Source of the DNA: Artemisia argyi
Taxonomy: Eukaryota; Streptophyta; Magnoliopsida; Asterales; Asteraceae
DNA: 64,000 bases
Direction: 5' to 3'
Assembly (NCBI GenBank): GCA_030686995.1
Contig: CM060702.1
Coordinates: 64,048,440 to 64,112,439 of the forward strand
The notes under the pieces: model-generated
What the model was told of the DNA's origin: nothing
Database searches by the model: none
Seen by the model: only the letters and a program-made list of their open reading frames with translations
Made by a program: the position numbers and the translations under genes
Part shown: one piece after another, positions 1 to 10,239 of the stretch
Layout: each line of letters begins with the position of its first letter
How positions within the stretch are numbered: the first letter of the stretch is position 1

Positions 1-359
1 GAAAAACCATTCGACAAGACCACATCATCAAACTTTTGATGCCATTGTTTTGGTGCTTGTTTCATTCCATACAATGATTTCTTCAATTTACATACCTTGT
101 TTTCATGACCAGGCATCACAAACAGTTCAGGTTGTTTCATGTAAATTTCCTCATCCAAATCACCTTTCAAGAATGCATTTTTCACATCCATTTGATGAAT
201 AACTAGATCATGTATAGCTGCAAGAGCTAATAAAAATCTAATAGTGGAAATTCTAGCAACATGAGCATAAGTATCAAAGAAGTCAATTCCCTCCTTTTGT
301 CTAAAGCCTTGGATGACCAATCTGGCTTTATATTTATCTATGCTTCCATCTACTTTCAT
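1..359 (-). pseudogene. Copia reverse transcriptase, N-terminal half (open to window edge)
   Basis: From an internal ATG at 359 the minus strand is open to base 1 and reads as Ty1/copia RT (RVT_2 family). It shows a KARLVIQGFRQKEGIDF-like stretch, then HQMDVKNAFLKGDLDEEIYM and, nearest the edge, KKSLYGMKQAPKQWHQKFD. The aspartate in QMDVKNAF is the first catalytic RT aspartate; the YVDD box would lie beyond the window. Upstream, between 360 and 423, the frame is interrupted by stops, so this is part of a decayed polyprotein. It is not a host gene. Confidence 0.85.
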
Positions 360-422
360 CTTCCTTTTAAGGATTCATTTACATCATAATGCTTTGCATC
401 CAGGAGGCAAATCAGTTAATTC

Positions 423-860
423 CTAAGTATCATTATGCATGATAGAATCAATCTCACTTTGAACTGCTTTTTTCCAAAAAGCAACATCCCTAAAAGCCAT
501 TGCTTCACTCAAAGTTCTTGGATCCTCCTCAATAATGAAACAATAGTCACGTTGAGATAAAGTCTTATCTCTTGTTCCTTCAACTAAATGAAGTTGAAAA
601 TCAGACCCAAAAGACTTAGCTTTTCTTGTTCTAGTGCTTTTCCTAGGAGCAGATGGACTAGGTACATCATCAGTACCTTCAACCTCATATTCAACTGTCT
701 TACTTGAAGATGGCTGAACCATACCTCTTGGTCTAGGTATAGACGTGAACCGCTCTTCATCAAATATAGTGTCTCTTGACTCTATTATAGAGTTCACCGA
801 CACATAATCATTAGGTTCTATAACATAAAACCTATAACTTGGAATGCTCAGCATACCCAA
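423..860 (-). pseudogene. Copia pol linker between integrase and RT
   Basis: A 145-residue open stretch covers the variable region between copia integrase and RT. It is rich in S, P, R and K (for example SAPRKSTRTRKAKSF) and ends with EAMAFRDVAFWKKAVQSEID, which matches the conserved start of copia RT regions ('eAl..W..Am..E...l'). It is out of frame with the integrase piece at 832-1137, which shows a frameshift near 840-860. Confidence 0.7.
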
Positions 861-1347
861 TGAAGATGCAATCTATACCTTTTTCACCCATATTTTTCAT
901 TTTAGGTTCAATTAGCCTTACCACCGCTCTACAACCCCAAACCCTCAAATAAGTCAAATTTTGTACCTTCTTGGTCCAAATTTCATAAGACGTTTGTTTA
1001 CTGTTTTTATTTGGAGTTCTATTCAAAATATAACAGGCTGTCAACATAGCCTCACCCCAAAATCCTTCACTGAGTCCAGAATAGGATAACATGGAATTCA
1101 CCATTTCCTTTAAAGTCCTATTCTTCCTTTCAGCCACCCCATTCTATTGTGGTGTGTAAGGAGCCATGGTTTGATGTATTATACCAGTTGATTGGAAATA
1201 AACTGGATCATAATATTCACCACCTCTATCAGTACGCAATACTTTTATCAAATCTTGTCTTTGAAGTACTACTTCTTGTTTATAAATTTTAAATTTATCA
1301 AGACACATAACAATATCTAGAAGCATCATCAATAAAAGTAATGACAT
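832..1347 (-). pseudogene. Copia integrase catalytic core, C-terminal part (broken)
   Basis: Two abutting pieces give the second half of a copia integrase. The first has VLRTDRGGEYYDP, carrying the second catalytic Asp, and ends APYTPQ. An in-frame TAG follows, then NGVAERKNRTLKEMVNSML, carrying the catalytic Glu. The trailing YEIWTKKVQNLTYLRVWGC is the usual region after the core. The first residues (before about 1310) are in a different frame from the upstream piece, consistent with a small deletion. Non-functional. Confidence 0.8.
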
Positions 1348-1846
1348 ACTTATTATGTCCTAGTGAAGGATTGGCATGAAAATCACACAAATCACTATGT
1401 ATGAGATCTAAAACTTTACTTTCCCTATTAACACCCTTAAAAGGTTGTCTAGTGATCTTTGTTAACATACAAGTCTTAAAACTTTCATGTGTCATGTCAA
1501 AAGCAGGTATTAAACTCATTTTAGACATATCTTTCATTCTCTTGTAATGAACATGACCTAGTCTAGCATGCCATAATTCAGGTTTGCTTAAACTATTGCT
1601 ATTATTAGAAGTAATCATACAAGCAGAAACATTAAATAAAGGATAATTTAAATTTAATCTAGTTATACCATTACATACATAACCAAATCCAACAAATGAA
1701 CCATGTCTTGACAAGATATACTTGTCACTTTCCAACACTTGTTTGTAGCTACACTTATTCAACACAATTTTAGAAACAAGATTCTTTCGAATCCCAGGTA
1801 CATATACATTATCTAAACATAAAGTTTTTCCAGAAGTGAAAGTCAA
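1298..1846 (-). pseudogene. Copia GAG-pre-integrase and integrase N-terminal part
   Basis: The 182-residue stretch contains the GAG-pre-integrase motif ELWHARLGHVHYKRMKDMS and the start of the integrase core, LDLIHSDLCDF (first catalytic Asp) and YVITFIDDASRYCYV. The zinc-binding CxxC that normally follows the His pair is partly lost: one Cys remains in FKTCMLTKITRQPF. It continues the protease frame upstream only after a frameshift near 1.86-1.89 kb. Confidence 0.8.
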
Positions 1847-1888
1847 TAAAACACGCCCTATTCCTTTGATTGGTACAGTTAAAACATT

Positions 1889-2953
1889 TCACATCTTTAC
1901 AAATGATCCATCTTCAATCGATTTGCAGACTTGAAACCAACGAAGATCCTTGCAAACATGACTTGTTGCACCCGAATCAACCCACCAAGCAACGTCATCG
2001 TCCTGAACATAAAATGCATCAGAAATAACAGAAATATAATGTAAAACATCATCAAAATTCTGCATAAAATCAGGATTATAACCTTGTTGATTTTCAGGAT
2101 CCTTAAACCCACTTGCACCAGCACCTTTATTGTCTTTACGAGAGCGAGAATCCTTCTTCATATGACCAGGCTTGTTACATTTCCAACAAGTCACAGTAGC
2201 CTTCTTGTTGGAAAATTTATCATCACCACTTTTGAAATTTCTTTTATTCTTATTGTTGTTTGAATTTTTGGCTCCATCTCCTTCAACCAAGTTAACAGAA
2301 GATGATCCAATTTGGTTCTTTCCTTTATGATTATCATCAAGTTCATGATTTCTTAATCCTTCCTCAATTCGTAGATGACTACCGAGTTGAACCAAATTTA
2401 AATATTCATTTTTATGTTTCAAACCATGTTTGAATTCTTTCCAGGAAGGGGGCAGTTTATCAATGACAACTGCAACCGAGATGGCTTCATCCATCATCAA
2501 ATTGTGTTGGGTAATCTGTCCCAGAATCCTTAACATTTCATGAAATTGTTCCATGACAGGCCTGGTATCAACCATTTTGTAATTCATAAAATTACTCATA
2601 AGAAACTTCGTTGCAGAAGCATCTTCTGCCATGTCTTTGGATTCTAGGGACTCCCATAGTGCTTTTGCAGATTCAGCGTTTTGATAGATATCAAAAAGGG
2701 AATCAGACATACCGTTTAGAATGTGACCACGGCATATGTAGTCGTCGTTCTCCCACTTCATCCTCTTCCTAGTGTGCTCCAAAGTTTCATTCTCGTTCCG
2801 TTCGGGAGTGGGTATACTCAGAACATACACAACTTTCAGGGTGGTAAGAAGAAAGTGCATCTTCTTTTGCCAACGACGGAAATCCTGCCCTTCAAACTTT
2901 ACCAACTTATAAAACTTGTTCGTCATATCCTTCACAGATTCTCCGTTCGTCAT
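1889..2953 (-). CDS. Copia gag and start of protease (354 aa, degraded zinc knuckle)
   Basis: The ORF begins at an ATG at 2953. It has a UBN2-type copia gag region (KFEGQDFRRWQKKMHFLL near the start, later LPPSWKEFKHGLKHKN), a Lys/Asn-rich linker, and a zinc knuckle at about residues 257-270. The knuckle reads CWKCNKPGHMKKDS, so the fourth ligand, normally Cys in CX2CX4HX4C, is Ser. It is followed by the protease active-site motif WWVDSGATSHVC. Gag packages the element RNA and the protease cuts the polyprotein. The frame is lost shortly after the protease motif. Confidence 0.85.
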   Translation of the reverse strand: MTNGESVKDMTNKFYKLVKFEGQDFRRWQKKMHFLLTTLKVVYVLSIPTPERNENETLEHTRKRMKWENDDYICRGHILNGMSDSLFDIYQNAESAKALWESLESKDMAEDASATKFLMSNFMNYKMVDTRPVMEQFHEMLRILGQITQHNLMMDEAISVAVVIDKLPPSWKEFKHGLKHKNEYLNLVQLGSHLRIEEGLRNHELDDNHKGKNQIGSSSVNLVEGDGAKNSNNNKNKRNFKSGDDKFSNKKATVTCWKCNKPGHMKKDSRSRKDNKGAGASGFKDPENQQGYNPDFMQNFDDVLHYISVISDAFYVQDDDVAWWVDSGATSHVCKDLRWFQVCKSIEDGSFVKM

Positions 2954-3278
2954 GATGACAAATACTTCAATCTTTGTTAGTAATATTTTGGATCACAGTA
3001 ATCTGAGAGTCGTGTAAACACTTTAAGATTGAAGTATTTCGATGGTTCTATCGAAATCTTTAATCGGATAAAACTTAGATTTTTTTCGATTGTGAATATG
3101 TTTTGAGGTTATGAAACAGACCCAGAGAAAAACGACATGTGTTAACCAACCAAAACTGACAAACGGTTATAACTGCTATGCAGTTATTGTAACCGTTAAA
3201 ATAGTATACTTAACGGGCAAAATATAGGTCCAAATAACGGGAATTTTATTTTTAAGTGCGTCTTTAACATAGCTGCCA

Positions 3279-3410
3279 GTGGCTGCCGCTCCTTGGACCC
3301 TGGTATGCAGTTATTGGACCCTGCCAGGGGCTGCCGCCCCTTGGACCCTGCTACCAGGGGCTGCCACCCCTGGAACCCCGCTACCGGGGGCGCTGCCCCC
3401 GGACCCCCAT
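3279..3410. repeat. GC-rich CTGCC / GGACCC imperfect tandem repeat
   Basis: Short units alternating GGCTGCC and CCTTGGACCCTG repeat four to five times, ending in the self-complementary GGGGGCGCTGCCCCCGG near 3385. The surrounding DNA is AT-rich, so this is a sharp GC island. It lies in the presumed 5' LTR or leader of the flanking copia element. It can fold into stems, but I see no coding function in either strand. Confidence 0.7.
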
Positions 3411-3499
3411 GATTCGGGGATAATCATAATAACGTCATACAAGTGTGCACTCCGCACAACCCCGACTTGTTGAACATTTATCATGATTACACATTTGTC

Positions 3500-5082
3500 A
3501 ATATAAGTCAATTCATTACACTTAAAATCATATTAGTGACGCAAAATCACCAACAAAAATTCCCTCCAAATCAACAAAATTTGTGGGCAGCTTATAAGGA
3601 CATGGTCGATAGATATTTCTACATTCTCGCAATGGGGGCAGAGGGTAGAAGAGACATTAACACCACAAGACAAGAAATTGGAGTGGGTAGCCGAAGCTTT
3701 AAAAAAAAATTAACTTCGATTTTATGCACCCAAGGCGAAGGGAGCATGAATTGAAGGAGCTAGGACCCGATCGAAGAAGGATCTTGAGGGATCAAACATG
3801 TCACTATAGGTTTGATCAATAAACCAGGTCATTACGAAAATTTGTCGGTCATTCCCTTCTTGTTCTTTCCTCTCCACTCTCCGGTTCTCCCAGAATACCC
3901 ATCTCAGTTATCGCCATGGAAAAAAAATGGGCAAATGATTAAAAAAAGTATCATATTTGCCACCATTTCCTCTATAGCTACAAGTAGGGTGGCGAATGAA
4001 CTAAGGGTATTGGTATGCCTTTAACTAGCGGTATTAATATCAATAATAGTGTGCCCAATCAACCACCACATATATGGTTCACGTTAACAAAAATCCGTAT
4101 TAAAAGGTGTATGTGTGCATTTTTGTCGATGAGAATAACCAACCTTCATGTATTGCAAGTCCATCGAATTATAAACTCTAAAATTTCAAACACACAAGAA
4201 ATTAGATCCAATCTTATGTAGCATCCATGTGAGATTTATAAGCTAATCAAATGTCTTCACACTTATAATCATTATGCCTACACACATATATATTAGGTTC
4301 TTCTTCTGTAGAGCTATCAGTCTGCAAAAAAAGAGACAAATAAAGTGTTATGAGTTCCAAACAACAAACTACTTGATATTAAAGTTTTAAAAAGTTCAAA
4401 ACAACAAACTATTTGGGAAAATAATCTACAAGCAAGGTACTTTGGATAGGTACATTAGGGAGAGCAATTTCAAATAATTCACATGCATGAAAACGAGTAG
4501 AATATAGTTATATTATATGGTAATTAACGAGTTTTGACACATATGATAGAAAAAGTTCGTTAAATGAAAAATGGGTGACTCACTTTAAGAATTTAAGATG
4601 GCTAAAACATGGTTTTAACCCTTTTTATGGGCTTGATAAAAGAAACAGGCCTAATAAATTGGTCTTAAGAAACATGCAAGTTTCATTATGTATTGGTGTA
4701 CAAGATAATCTGACTCCAACTAATATGGGCCGTACCGGAATAACAAGACCCCCTTTGACCAATTCTAGCAGATTTCGAGTTTAGAATACTTAGCTCGTTT
4801 ACTTTTGTATTAAGTTGAAGCTTGCATTTGAGTGTCAAATTCTATGTATGTTCATTTGATTATTAACCACAAGGTAACATCAAGACAATGATATCCAAAC
4901 TAACACTTTTTTTAGTTTTTTTTAAACCATGGATGTCACAAAACTTATGATCTATACCAAAATTGTGGGTTAAAGAATATCAAGAAAGTGACTCTCAATC
5001 CTCAGTCTTCTATTTTGCACTTATGTTTTTACCTTCTTTTTTTGGTCTAAGACTTCCTATGGAAATGCTAAAGAATTGTAAA
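3500..5082. other. Non-coding AT-rich stretch, nothing recognised
   Basis: Only short spurious ORFs are present. I see no domain, intron-exon pattern, TIR or LTR boundary. It is probably intergenic DNA with old unrecognised repeat debris. Confidence 0.5.
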
Positions 5083-5090
5083 TTACAAAG

Positions 5091-5438
5091 TAGGGCTGAG
5101 CAAACGGACCGGCCGGACCGGACCGACCGACAAAACCGACCGGACCGAGACCGACCGGACCGGACCGACCACATTCGGTCCGGTCCTCGGTCTAAGCTTT
5201 TTGCCAAATTCGGTCTCGGTCCGGTCGGTCCGGTCCGGTCCGGTCCGGACCGACCAAAAACCCGAAAAAACTTGCCTAATTGGACCGGACCGACCGAAGA
5301 CCGACCGGACCGAGACCGGACCGAGACCGGACCGACCATATTCGGTCCGGTCTCGGTCTATGGTTTTCCGGTTCTCGGTCTTCGGTCCGGTCCGGTCTTG
5401 GCCGGTCCGGTCCGGTTTCCGACCGATGATCACCCCTA
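5091..5438. mobile_element. hAT-type MITE made of GGACC/GGTCC repeats
   Basis: The 348-bp element has termini TAGGGCTGAGCA (left) and, on the opposite strand at the right end, TAGGGGTGATCA. It is flanked by an exact 8-bp duplication TTACAAAG at 5083-5090 and 5439-5446. An 8-bp duplication with TAGGG-type ends fits the hAT superfamily. Almost the entire interior is permuted CGGACCGACC and its complement GGTCCGGTC, giving long low-complexity Arg/Pro/Asp/Gly ORFs on both strands that are not genes. There is no transposase, so it is non-autonomous. The subterminal repeats are likely transposase binding sites (inference). Confidence 0.88.
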
Positions 5439-5774
5439 TTACAAAGTGTATAGTGTCTAAATTGGAACTTATTAAATTGGCTTAAGATTAAAAATTGCTA
5501 TATATTGTTTTTGTAATAGTTTTTCTAAAAAATCATATACAATATGATAATTATTTTATTTTTTTAAAAGATGTTCATAAAAGTGTTGACGGGTTAACAA
5601 GACCTGTCGAGTCATGCTAACGGTTTATCCATTTTGCTCGGCGTGTAGTCCCCCGTGTTTCCCATACTACCAACACGTTTTTTCCGACATCTAGACATGT
5701 ATACATGATAAATAAAAATGTTGAGTGTGAAAAAATTATGTATGTCATCTATGTATAATCTCACCGGATAACAT

Positions 5775-5818
5775 CTAGACATGAATACATGATTTATATT
5801 TTAACTTAATTCCGTGGA
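5775..5818 (-). other. Possible alternative last exon of the MADS gene
   Basis: At 5987/5986 the coding frame meets a strong donor (TTCG|GTAAGT). At 5819 there is an acceptor (AACTTGCAG) whose downstream sequence stays open for 14 codons to TAG at 5777-5775. Splicing here would replace the read-through tail ending at 5952. Sequence alone cannot choose between the two 3' ends. Confidence 0.4.
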
Positions 5819-5951
5819 CTGCAAGTTATAAACTACAGTTGTGTCAGTTATTGTTTTTATCCACATGCAACTAGCAGCTTTAAGGAATAGTCAACAAGTT
5901 GACTTTAAATCCATAGTCTTAACATGTGAAAACTGATTCCAAATAATTAAG

Positions 5952-7202
5952 TTAGAAGAAAAAATTTATGGGCATGTATGACTTACCGAAGATGTTATGT
6001 GGTGCACTAGTCGATTCCTGAAGGTTGGTTTGAGTGGACTGGAGACGGTATGGGTAGGAATGTAGTTGAAGGTCAGGGAGATCCGCAGCAAGTTGTAGAA
6101 CACTATTTGGCTGTTCAGATCCATAAAACGGAAATTGTTCGAATAGTTGATGTTCTTGTCCTACTAGCTTCAGCTCAGTCATTGCCATAGCTTGTTGCTG
6201 GTTTATCTCCTCTTGTTGCTTACCCATCAACTGTTCCAAAAAAAAAAAAAAAAAAGTTTTAATGCCATAAAAAAATGAAAATCGCTAAACCTTGAAAATT
6301 TTAATTAACACTTACCCAATGATACATCTCTTCATTTTCTTTCTCCAACACCTTTTCCTGCATAAAATTTTAAAAGTAATCGAAAGTTGTTGCTTAATAT
6401 ATGTACATTGTTTATACAGTCCTAAGGACAAGGTGATGTGTGGCATTGTAGCAATGAAATTATACCGTCCGCTGAAGATTGTCCACTTGCTGCTGCAAGA
6501 GTTGGAACTGCAAAAATTCAAGTTTTTATGTTTAAGAACAAAACTATATTTGAGGCTTCGGATAACCAAACTTACTAGTAGTTTTTGATGCATAATTAAA
6601 GTCGTGGCTTTGACTGTGTTACCTTTCTTGCTCGGACCTTCTGGACGGAGAATTCCAACTGTTGCTCGAGTTGATTCAGCTCCTCAAGTTGTGCCGAGCT
6701 AAGGTCGTCGCCTTTGTACCGTTGGAGACTTAGTTGAAGATTCAAGGTCTCCTTTTTCATCCTTGATAACTCGCTATGCATTTGTTCCTTAATTTCACAT
6801 TACAAGAGTATTCAATTAAAGTCAACATCATGTAATTATCATTTTCGGCTTACTAACTAAAATAAAATCTAATACTAGCTAGATCTTACCCGGTTAGTGT
6901 TTTCAGGGATACGCGAACCAGTTGCTTTCAGATATCTGTCAATGATTTGAGGCATGCTGTAAAATTTTCACAAGTTAAGATAATTAATATATTTGTGTAA
7001 AATTTATACATTATTTGCAATATATAAATTTGGGACCAATTAATCTAGTAGTTATTTAGGAACCCTAGAATGCATATATATACCAAAGTTTTAGTTTATC
7101 CGTGGATCTTTACTACCTTATGATGTAATTAATTCATTTTCTATAGGAAGTGACTAGCTAATAATTGTAAACACACAAATAAGATCTAGGGAATTGAAGC
7201 CG

Positions 7203-7245
<43 letters not shown>

Positions 7246-7541
7246 CTAATGATATTGAACATTTCAACAAAATTTAAGTTATTTAAGATCATCAAGACTT
7301 CATGTTAAAGTGCTTAAAAAGTAATCGTAGAACAAGTAGAAAACGTTATCGACCTGAGAGGGTGAGTAGTGTACTCAAAGAGTTTCCCTTTGCTAGAGAA
7401 GACGATGAGACCAATTTGGGCGTCACATAACACCGATAGCTCATGGGTCTTCTTTAGAAGCCCCGTTCTCCTCTTGGAAAACGTCACTTGCCTACTTGTA
7501 TTGTTCTCAATTCTCTTCACTTCAATCTTTCCTCGTCCCAT
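5952..7541 (-). CDS. MIKC-type MADS-box transcription factor, B-sister (TT16/GGM13-like)
   Basis: Exons on the minus strand are 7541-7354, 6956-6890, 6787-6623, 6507-6466, 6357-6316 and 6230-5952, all with GT-AG introns, giving about 260 residues. Exon 1 is a complete MADS domain starting [20 protein letters not shown] (DNA binding and dimerisation). The I region has IPENTNR, and the K domain has [16 protein letters not shown] and [17 protein letters not shown]. The C-terminus has [15 protein letters not shown] and [12 protein letters not shown], resembling the PI-motif-derived tail of B-sister proteins. B-sister genes act in ovule and seed-coat development (family knowledge). Exons that are normally about 62 and 100 bp are fused into one of 165 bp. 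The gene looks intact. An alternative end splices at 5987 to a last exon at 5818-5775, giving about 263 residues. Confidence 0.88.
7203..7243. repeat. Poly(A) tract in MADS intron 1
   Basis: About 40 consecutive A on the plus strand (T in the sense of the MADS gene), inside the first coding intron. No SINE or LINE body is recognisable next to it, so it is probably simple-sequence expansion. Confidence 0.85.
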
Positions 7542-7546
7542 TTCGA

Positions 7547-7812
7547 TCTGTAATTGGTAAACAGAAAGCTATAAACTAAATTCTAGCTAGACATACAAAG
7601 TTTTGAGCCAAAAAACAAAACTATTAGAAAAGTAACATAACCATTGATTAATTTCTTGAAGAGAAGCTATAAAAGTTTGAGAGACTATGATCTCATACGG
7701 TATCCTAATTGGAAAGTTTTACTTACCGAATAGGATGAATCTTGCGTGTTGAGTGTGTAATGTTGTATGAGGATGAAAGTGGAAAAGGAGCTAGGAACTT
7801 ATATTTTCCTAT
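7547..7812 (-). promoter_or_regulatory. MADS gene 5' UTR intron and TATA box
   Basis: Upstream of the ATG a strong acceptor (TTACAG at 7553-7548) precedes a 6-bp leader, and a matching donor TTCG|GTAAGT lies at 7727/7726. This suggests a 5' UTR intron of about 180 bp. A TATA-like AAAATATAAG lies on the minus strand at about 7810-7800, roughly 75 bp above the donor, so transcription probably starts around 7770. Leader introns are common in MIKC genes (family knowledge). Confidence 0.55.
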
Positions 7813-8175
7813 TACTTAATATTCTATTGTGTTCTTTTCTTACTATTTGATCTTTAGGGTTTGAATAATGAAGAATGTTTTTGTACAAATTTGAAAAAGA
7901 CATATATTAAATGCTTCTTTAGTTATAAGATTTCTTTTTGTCTTATTTGAAAAAAAAGACGCACTCTATTTACGTTATAATGATATGAAGTTTGAAAACG
8001 TTATATAACATAATAGTTTCGTTTACTGGCTTTCGCAATATAATGCAACATGGTCTCTTTTGTTTGATTAATTGTTTTCTTACAAGCAACCGTAAATAAT
8101 AGATGCGACTGAGTTTCAAGTTGCAAGTTAAACTGAGTAACTCACATAATCTCAAATGCTAAATTGAATAATTTA

Positions 8176-8469
8176 GGGCAAATACAAAAAAAATTACTAT
8201 ACTTGTCAAAAAAATTACTTTTATGTATCGATTTTTTTTTTTCTTCATTGGTGTACTAAACTTCAAATTTTTTGCCACTTTTATGCACTTTGAGACAATT
8301 TTGCCCCTCTAATATTTAAAAATCCAGGGGCAAAAATGTCATAAAATTGTATGAAAATGTATAAAAGAGGCAAAAAATGAAAGTTCAGTACACGAATGAG
8401 GAAAAAAAAAGTTCGATACATAAAAGTAATTTTTTTGAGAAGTATAGTGCATTTTTTTGGTATTTGCCC
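8176..8469. mobile_element. Foldback Mutator-type MITE
   Basis: The 294-bp element consists of two arms of about 140 bp that are inverted copies of each other (left GGGCAAATACAAAAAAAATT, right complement GGGCAAATACCAAAAAAATG). An exact 9-bp duplication AATAATTTA flanks it at 8167-8175 and 8470-8478. A 9-bp duplication with long terminal inverted repeats is characteristic of the Mutator superfamily. There is no coding capacity, so any mobility needs transposase in trans. It lies about 370 bp upstream of the MADS TATA box. Confidence 0.9.
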
Positions 8470-8479
8470 AATAATTTAA

Positions 8480-9160
8480 GATGATATGATTTACTTTTGT
8501 TTGGAATAAGATAATTCAATACTCTACAGTTTATAGAGTTTTCATACGAGTATATTTTTGACTTATATAACTTTTATAAGTGAAAAAAAAAATACCATGC
8601 CATTTTAAAGGAATAGATTACAGAAAAATATAATTATTTGATGACAATAAAATATAATTATATATAAATAATAAAAATATTAGCAGAATATAAATATTTT
8701 TTTGAGTATCAAAGTAAATTAGAAATGGTTAGGGCAGTCTGCAGAGATTTGGCTTTGATATACATTTTTGGTATGTCAATTAATGATGCTGCTATTCATT
8801 CCTACCAGTCGCGAAGACTTTTTTTGCCATGTAATTTCAATAAATTTTCATAAACAAATTAAGAGTTTAAGAAATGATAATTCTAATAATTAACTATCAT
8901 AGATTTTGCGATGTAACAAACTAAGAAATGTGTCGATTAGGTAATATAGAACATCCGATCAATTCCAACAAAAGGATTTATTTTTTTATTTTTTATTTTA
9001 TTTTTTTTAATTATTTTTCCCCCTATTTGCTTAAACGTAACAATGAAAATATATTTGACATAACTAGGATTAAATATTATGAATTATCTATTTATTTGAG
9101 CCCAAGAAATCTTATGAGCATGCATATCAATAGGGTGAAAAATGGAACTACAAGTGACTA
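8480..9160. other. AT-rich non-coding DNA
   Basis: Very AT-rich, with runs of T and A near 8990-9010. I see no gene, TIR or repeat boundary. Confidence 0.5.
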
Positions 9161-9180
9161 GATATTGAATTAGCTATCTT

Positions 9181-9773
9181 GCCTTTCTCGAGTGACAAGG
9201 TAAGTTGGAATAAGACTCCCTATAAATGTTAACATCCACTCTTGGAAACTTCGGATGGACCGACTTCCTACTCGCTACAACATTGATTTGCGTGGGATTG
9301 ATCTAAACTCAGTGAGATGCCCCTTGTGTGATGGTGACATTGAAACTTCTCAACACCTAGCTCTTCGTTGACTGCCCGGTTTCTTGTGACCTTTGGAAGT
9401 TCATCTCGGGTTGGTGGGGTTTGACGTCATATCCAAATGATCTTCCCAACTTACTCTCTTGGGCCGACTCTTTGAATCTCAACAAAGCCACTAAGCTCTA
9501 TTTTGATAATGTTATTCAAACAGCTACTTCAGTCTTTTGGAAATATAGAAATCGTGTTTGCTTCGATCCAAAGCCCCTTAGGAAGGACACCCTCGGCGAG
9601 CAAGAAAAGGTTTTATCCCACTCTTTGATCTCAAATAGAAGTAGGAATTCTCATCTGAATTGGATTGACTAAATTTACGATCCAGTTACTTCTTGTATGA
9701 ACATATTGTAATCTTTTTCTAGCCTTGCTAGTTGCTTTCTATAAATTGCCATTCGAATAAAAAAAAAAAAAAA
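9181..9773 (+). pseudogene. 5'-truncated LINE, zf-RVT region and poly(A) tail
   Basis: Translation on the plus strand gives LRMDRLPTRYNIDLRGIDL and CPLCDGDIETSQH, then after a frameshift near 9370 WKFISGWWG and a 3' stretch to a TAA at 9670. The cysteine-histidine pattern is the zinc-binding domain found after RT in plant non-LTR elements. The sequence ends in an A-run at 9758-9773, as expected for target-primed reverse transcription. The flanks GTGACTAGAT (near 9154) and ATGATTAGAT (after the tail) are similar but not an exact target duplication. Non-functional. Confidence 0.75.
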
Positions 9774-9959
9774 ATGATTAGATGTTATCTAATTGAATAG
9801 ATTAGACTATTAGAGCTTCAGTAAGAATTACTATTATTGATTAAATTCCTAAATTTTCAAAGAGTAGTCGGTAGGCAACATTGATTACGTAGACAAACGA
9901 ACTTTGATGATTCAATATCAGTTTAGCTTGTGAAGAGTTCTTTCAAAGGAAAAAAGATA

Positions 9960-10070
9960 TATTTTTTTCCTTTTTTTAACGGCTAAAATTTTATTAACAA
10001 GACTAGCAAAAAGCCAAAAAGCTGGAAACAATATAAATAATTACAAAGTATTGTTGCAAGCACACTTTGG
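9960..10070 (-). repeat. Possible LINE 3' tail in reverse orientation
   Basis: The complement contains GCTTTTTGCTAGTCTTGTT followed by an A-rich end, resembling the 3' end of the LINE at 9.7 kb (TCTAGCCTTGCTAGTTGCT). Similarity is partial and no coding part is visible. Confidence 0.25.
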
Positions 10071-10239
10071 ATTCGAGATCTACTCGAACAAAATAAGATG
10101 AAAAGAAAAACCTCTATGAATAATCCAAGTAAATGAAAGCGTTTTAACCTCTTCGAGTAAGGTATCTATCCTTGGTGGTTTAAGATAATAACATATTTTG
10201 TTTCTAAATCATCAAAGACGCAACATGAAGTTTGAACAA

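Larger units (their letters stand above)
1..3500 (-). mobile_element. Degraded Ty1/copia retrotransposon, truncated by window start
   Basis: Reading on the minus strand from about 3.5 kb down to base 1, the order is a GC-rich leader or LTR-like region, gag with a zinc knuckle, aspartic protease, GAG-pre-integrase, integrase core, linker and reverse transcriptase. That is the Ty1/copia order, with integrase before RT. The coding region is broken by a frameshift near 1.86-1.89 kb, a deletion or frameshift near 1.3 kb, an in-frame TAG near 1146 and stops between 360 and 423, so this is a dead copy. The RT part runs off the window, so the 3' LTR is not seen. The right-hand border is uncertain because I found no clear primer binding site or target duplication; 3500 is an estimate. 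Confidence 0.85.

Noticed and set aside
5010..5485. Several overlapping 90-165 codon ORFs rich in Arg, Pro, Asp and Gly on both strands
   Set aside because: They are six-frame readings of the GGACC/GGTCC repeats of the hAT MITE; no start context, domain or codon bias supports a protein.
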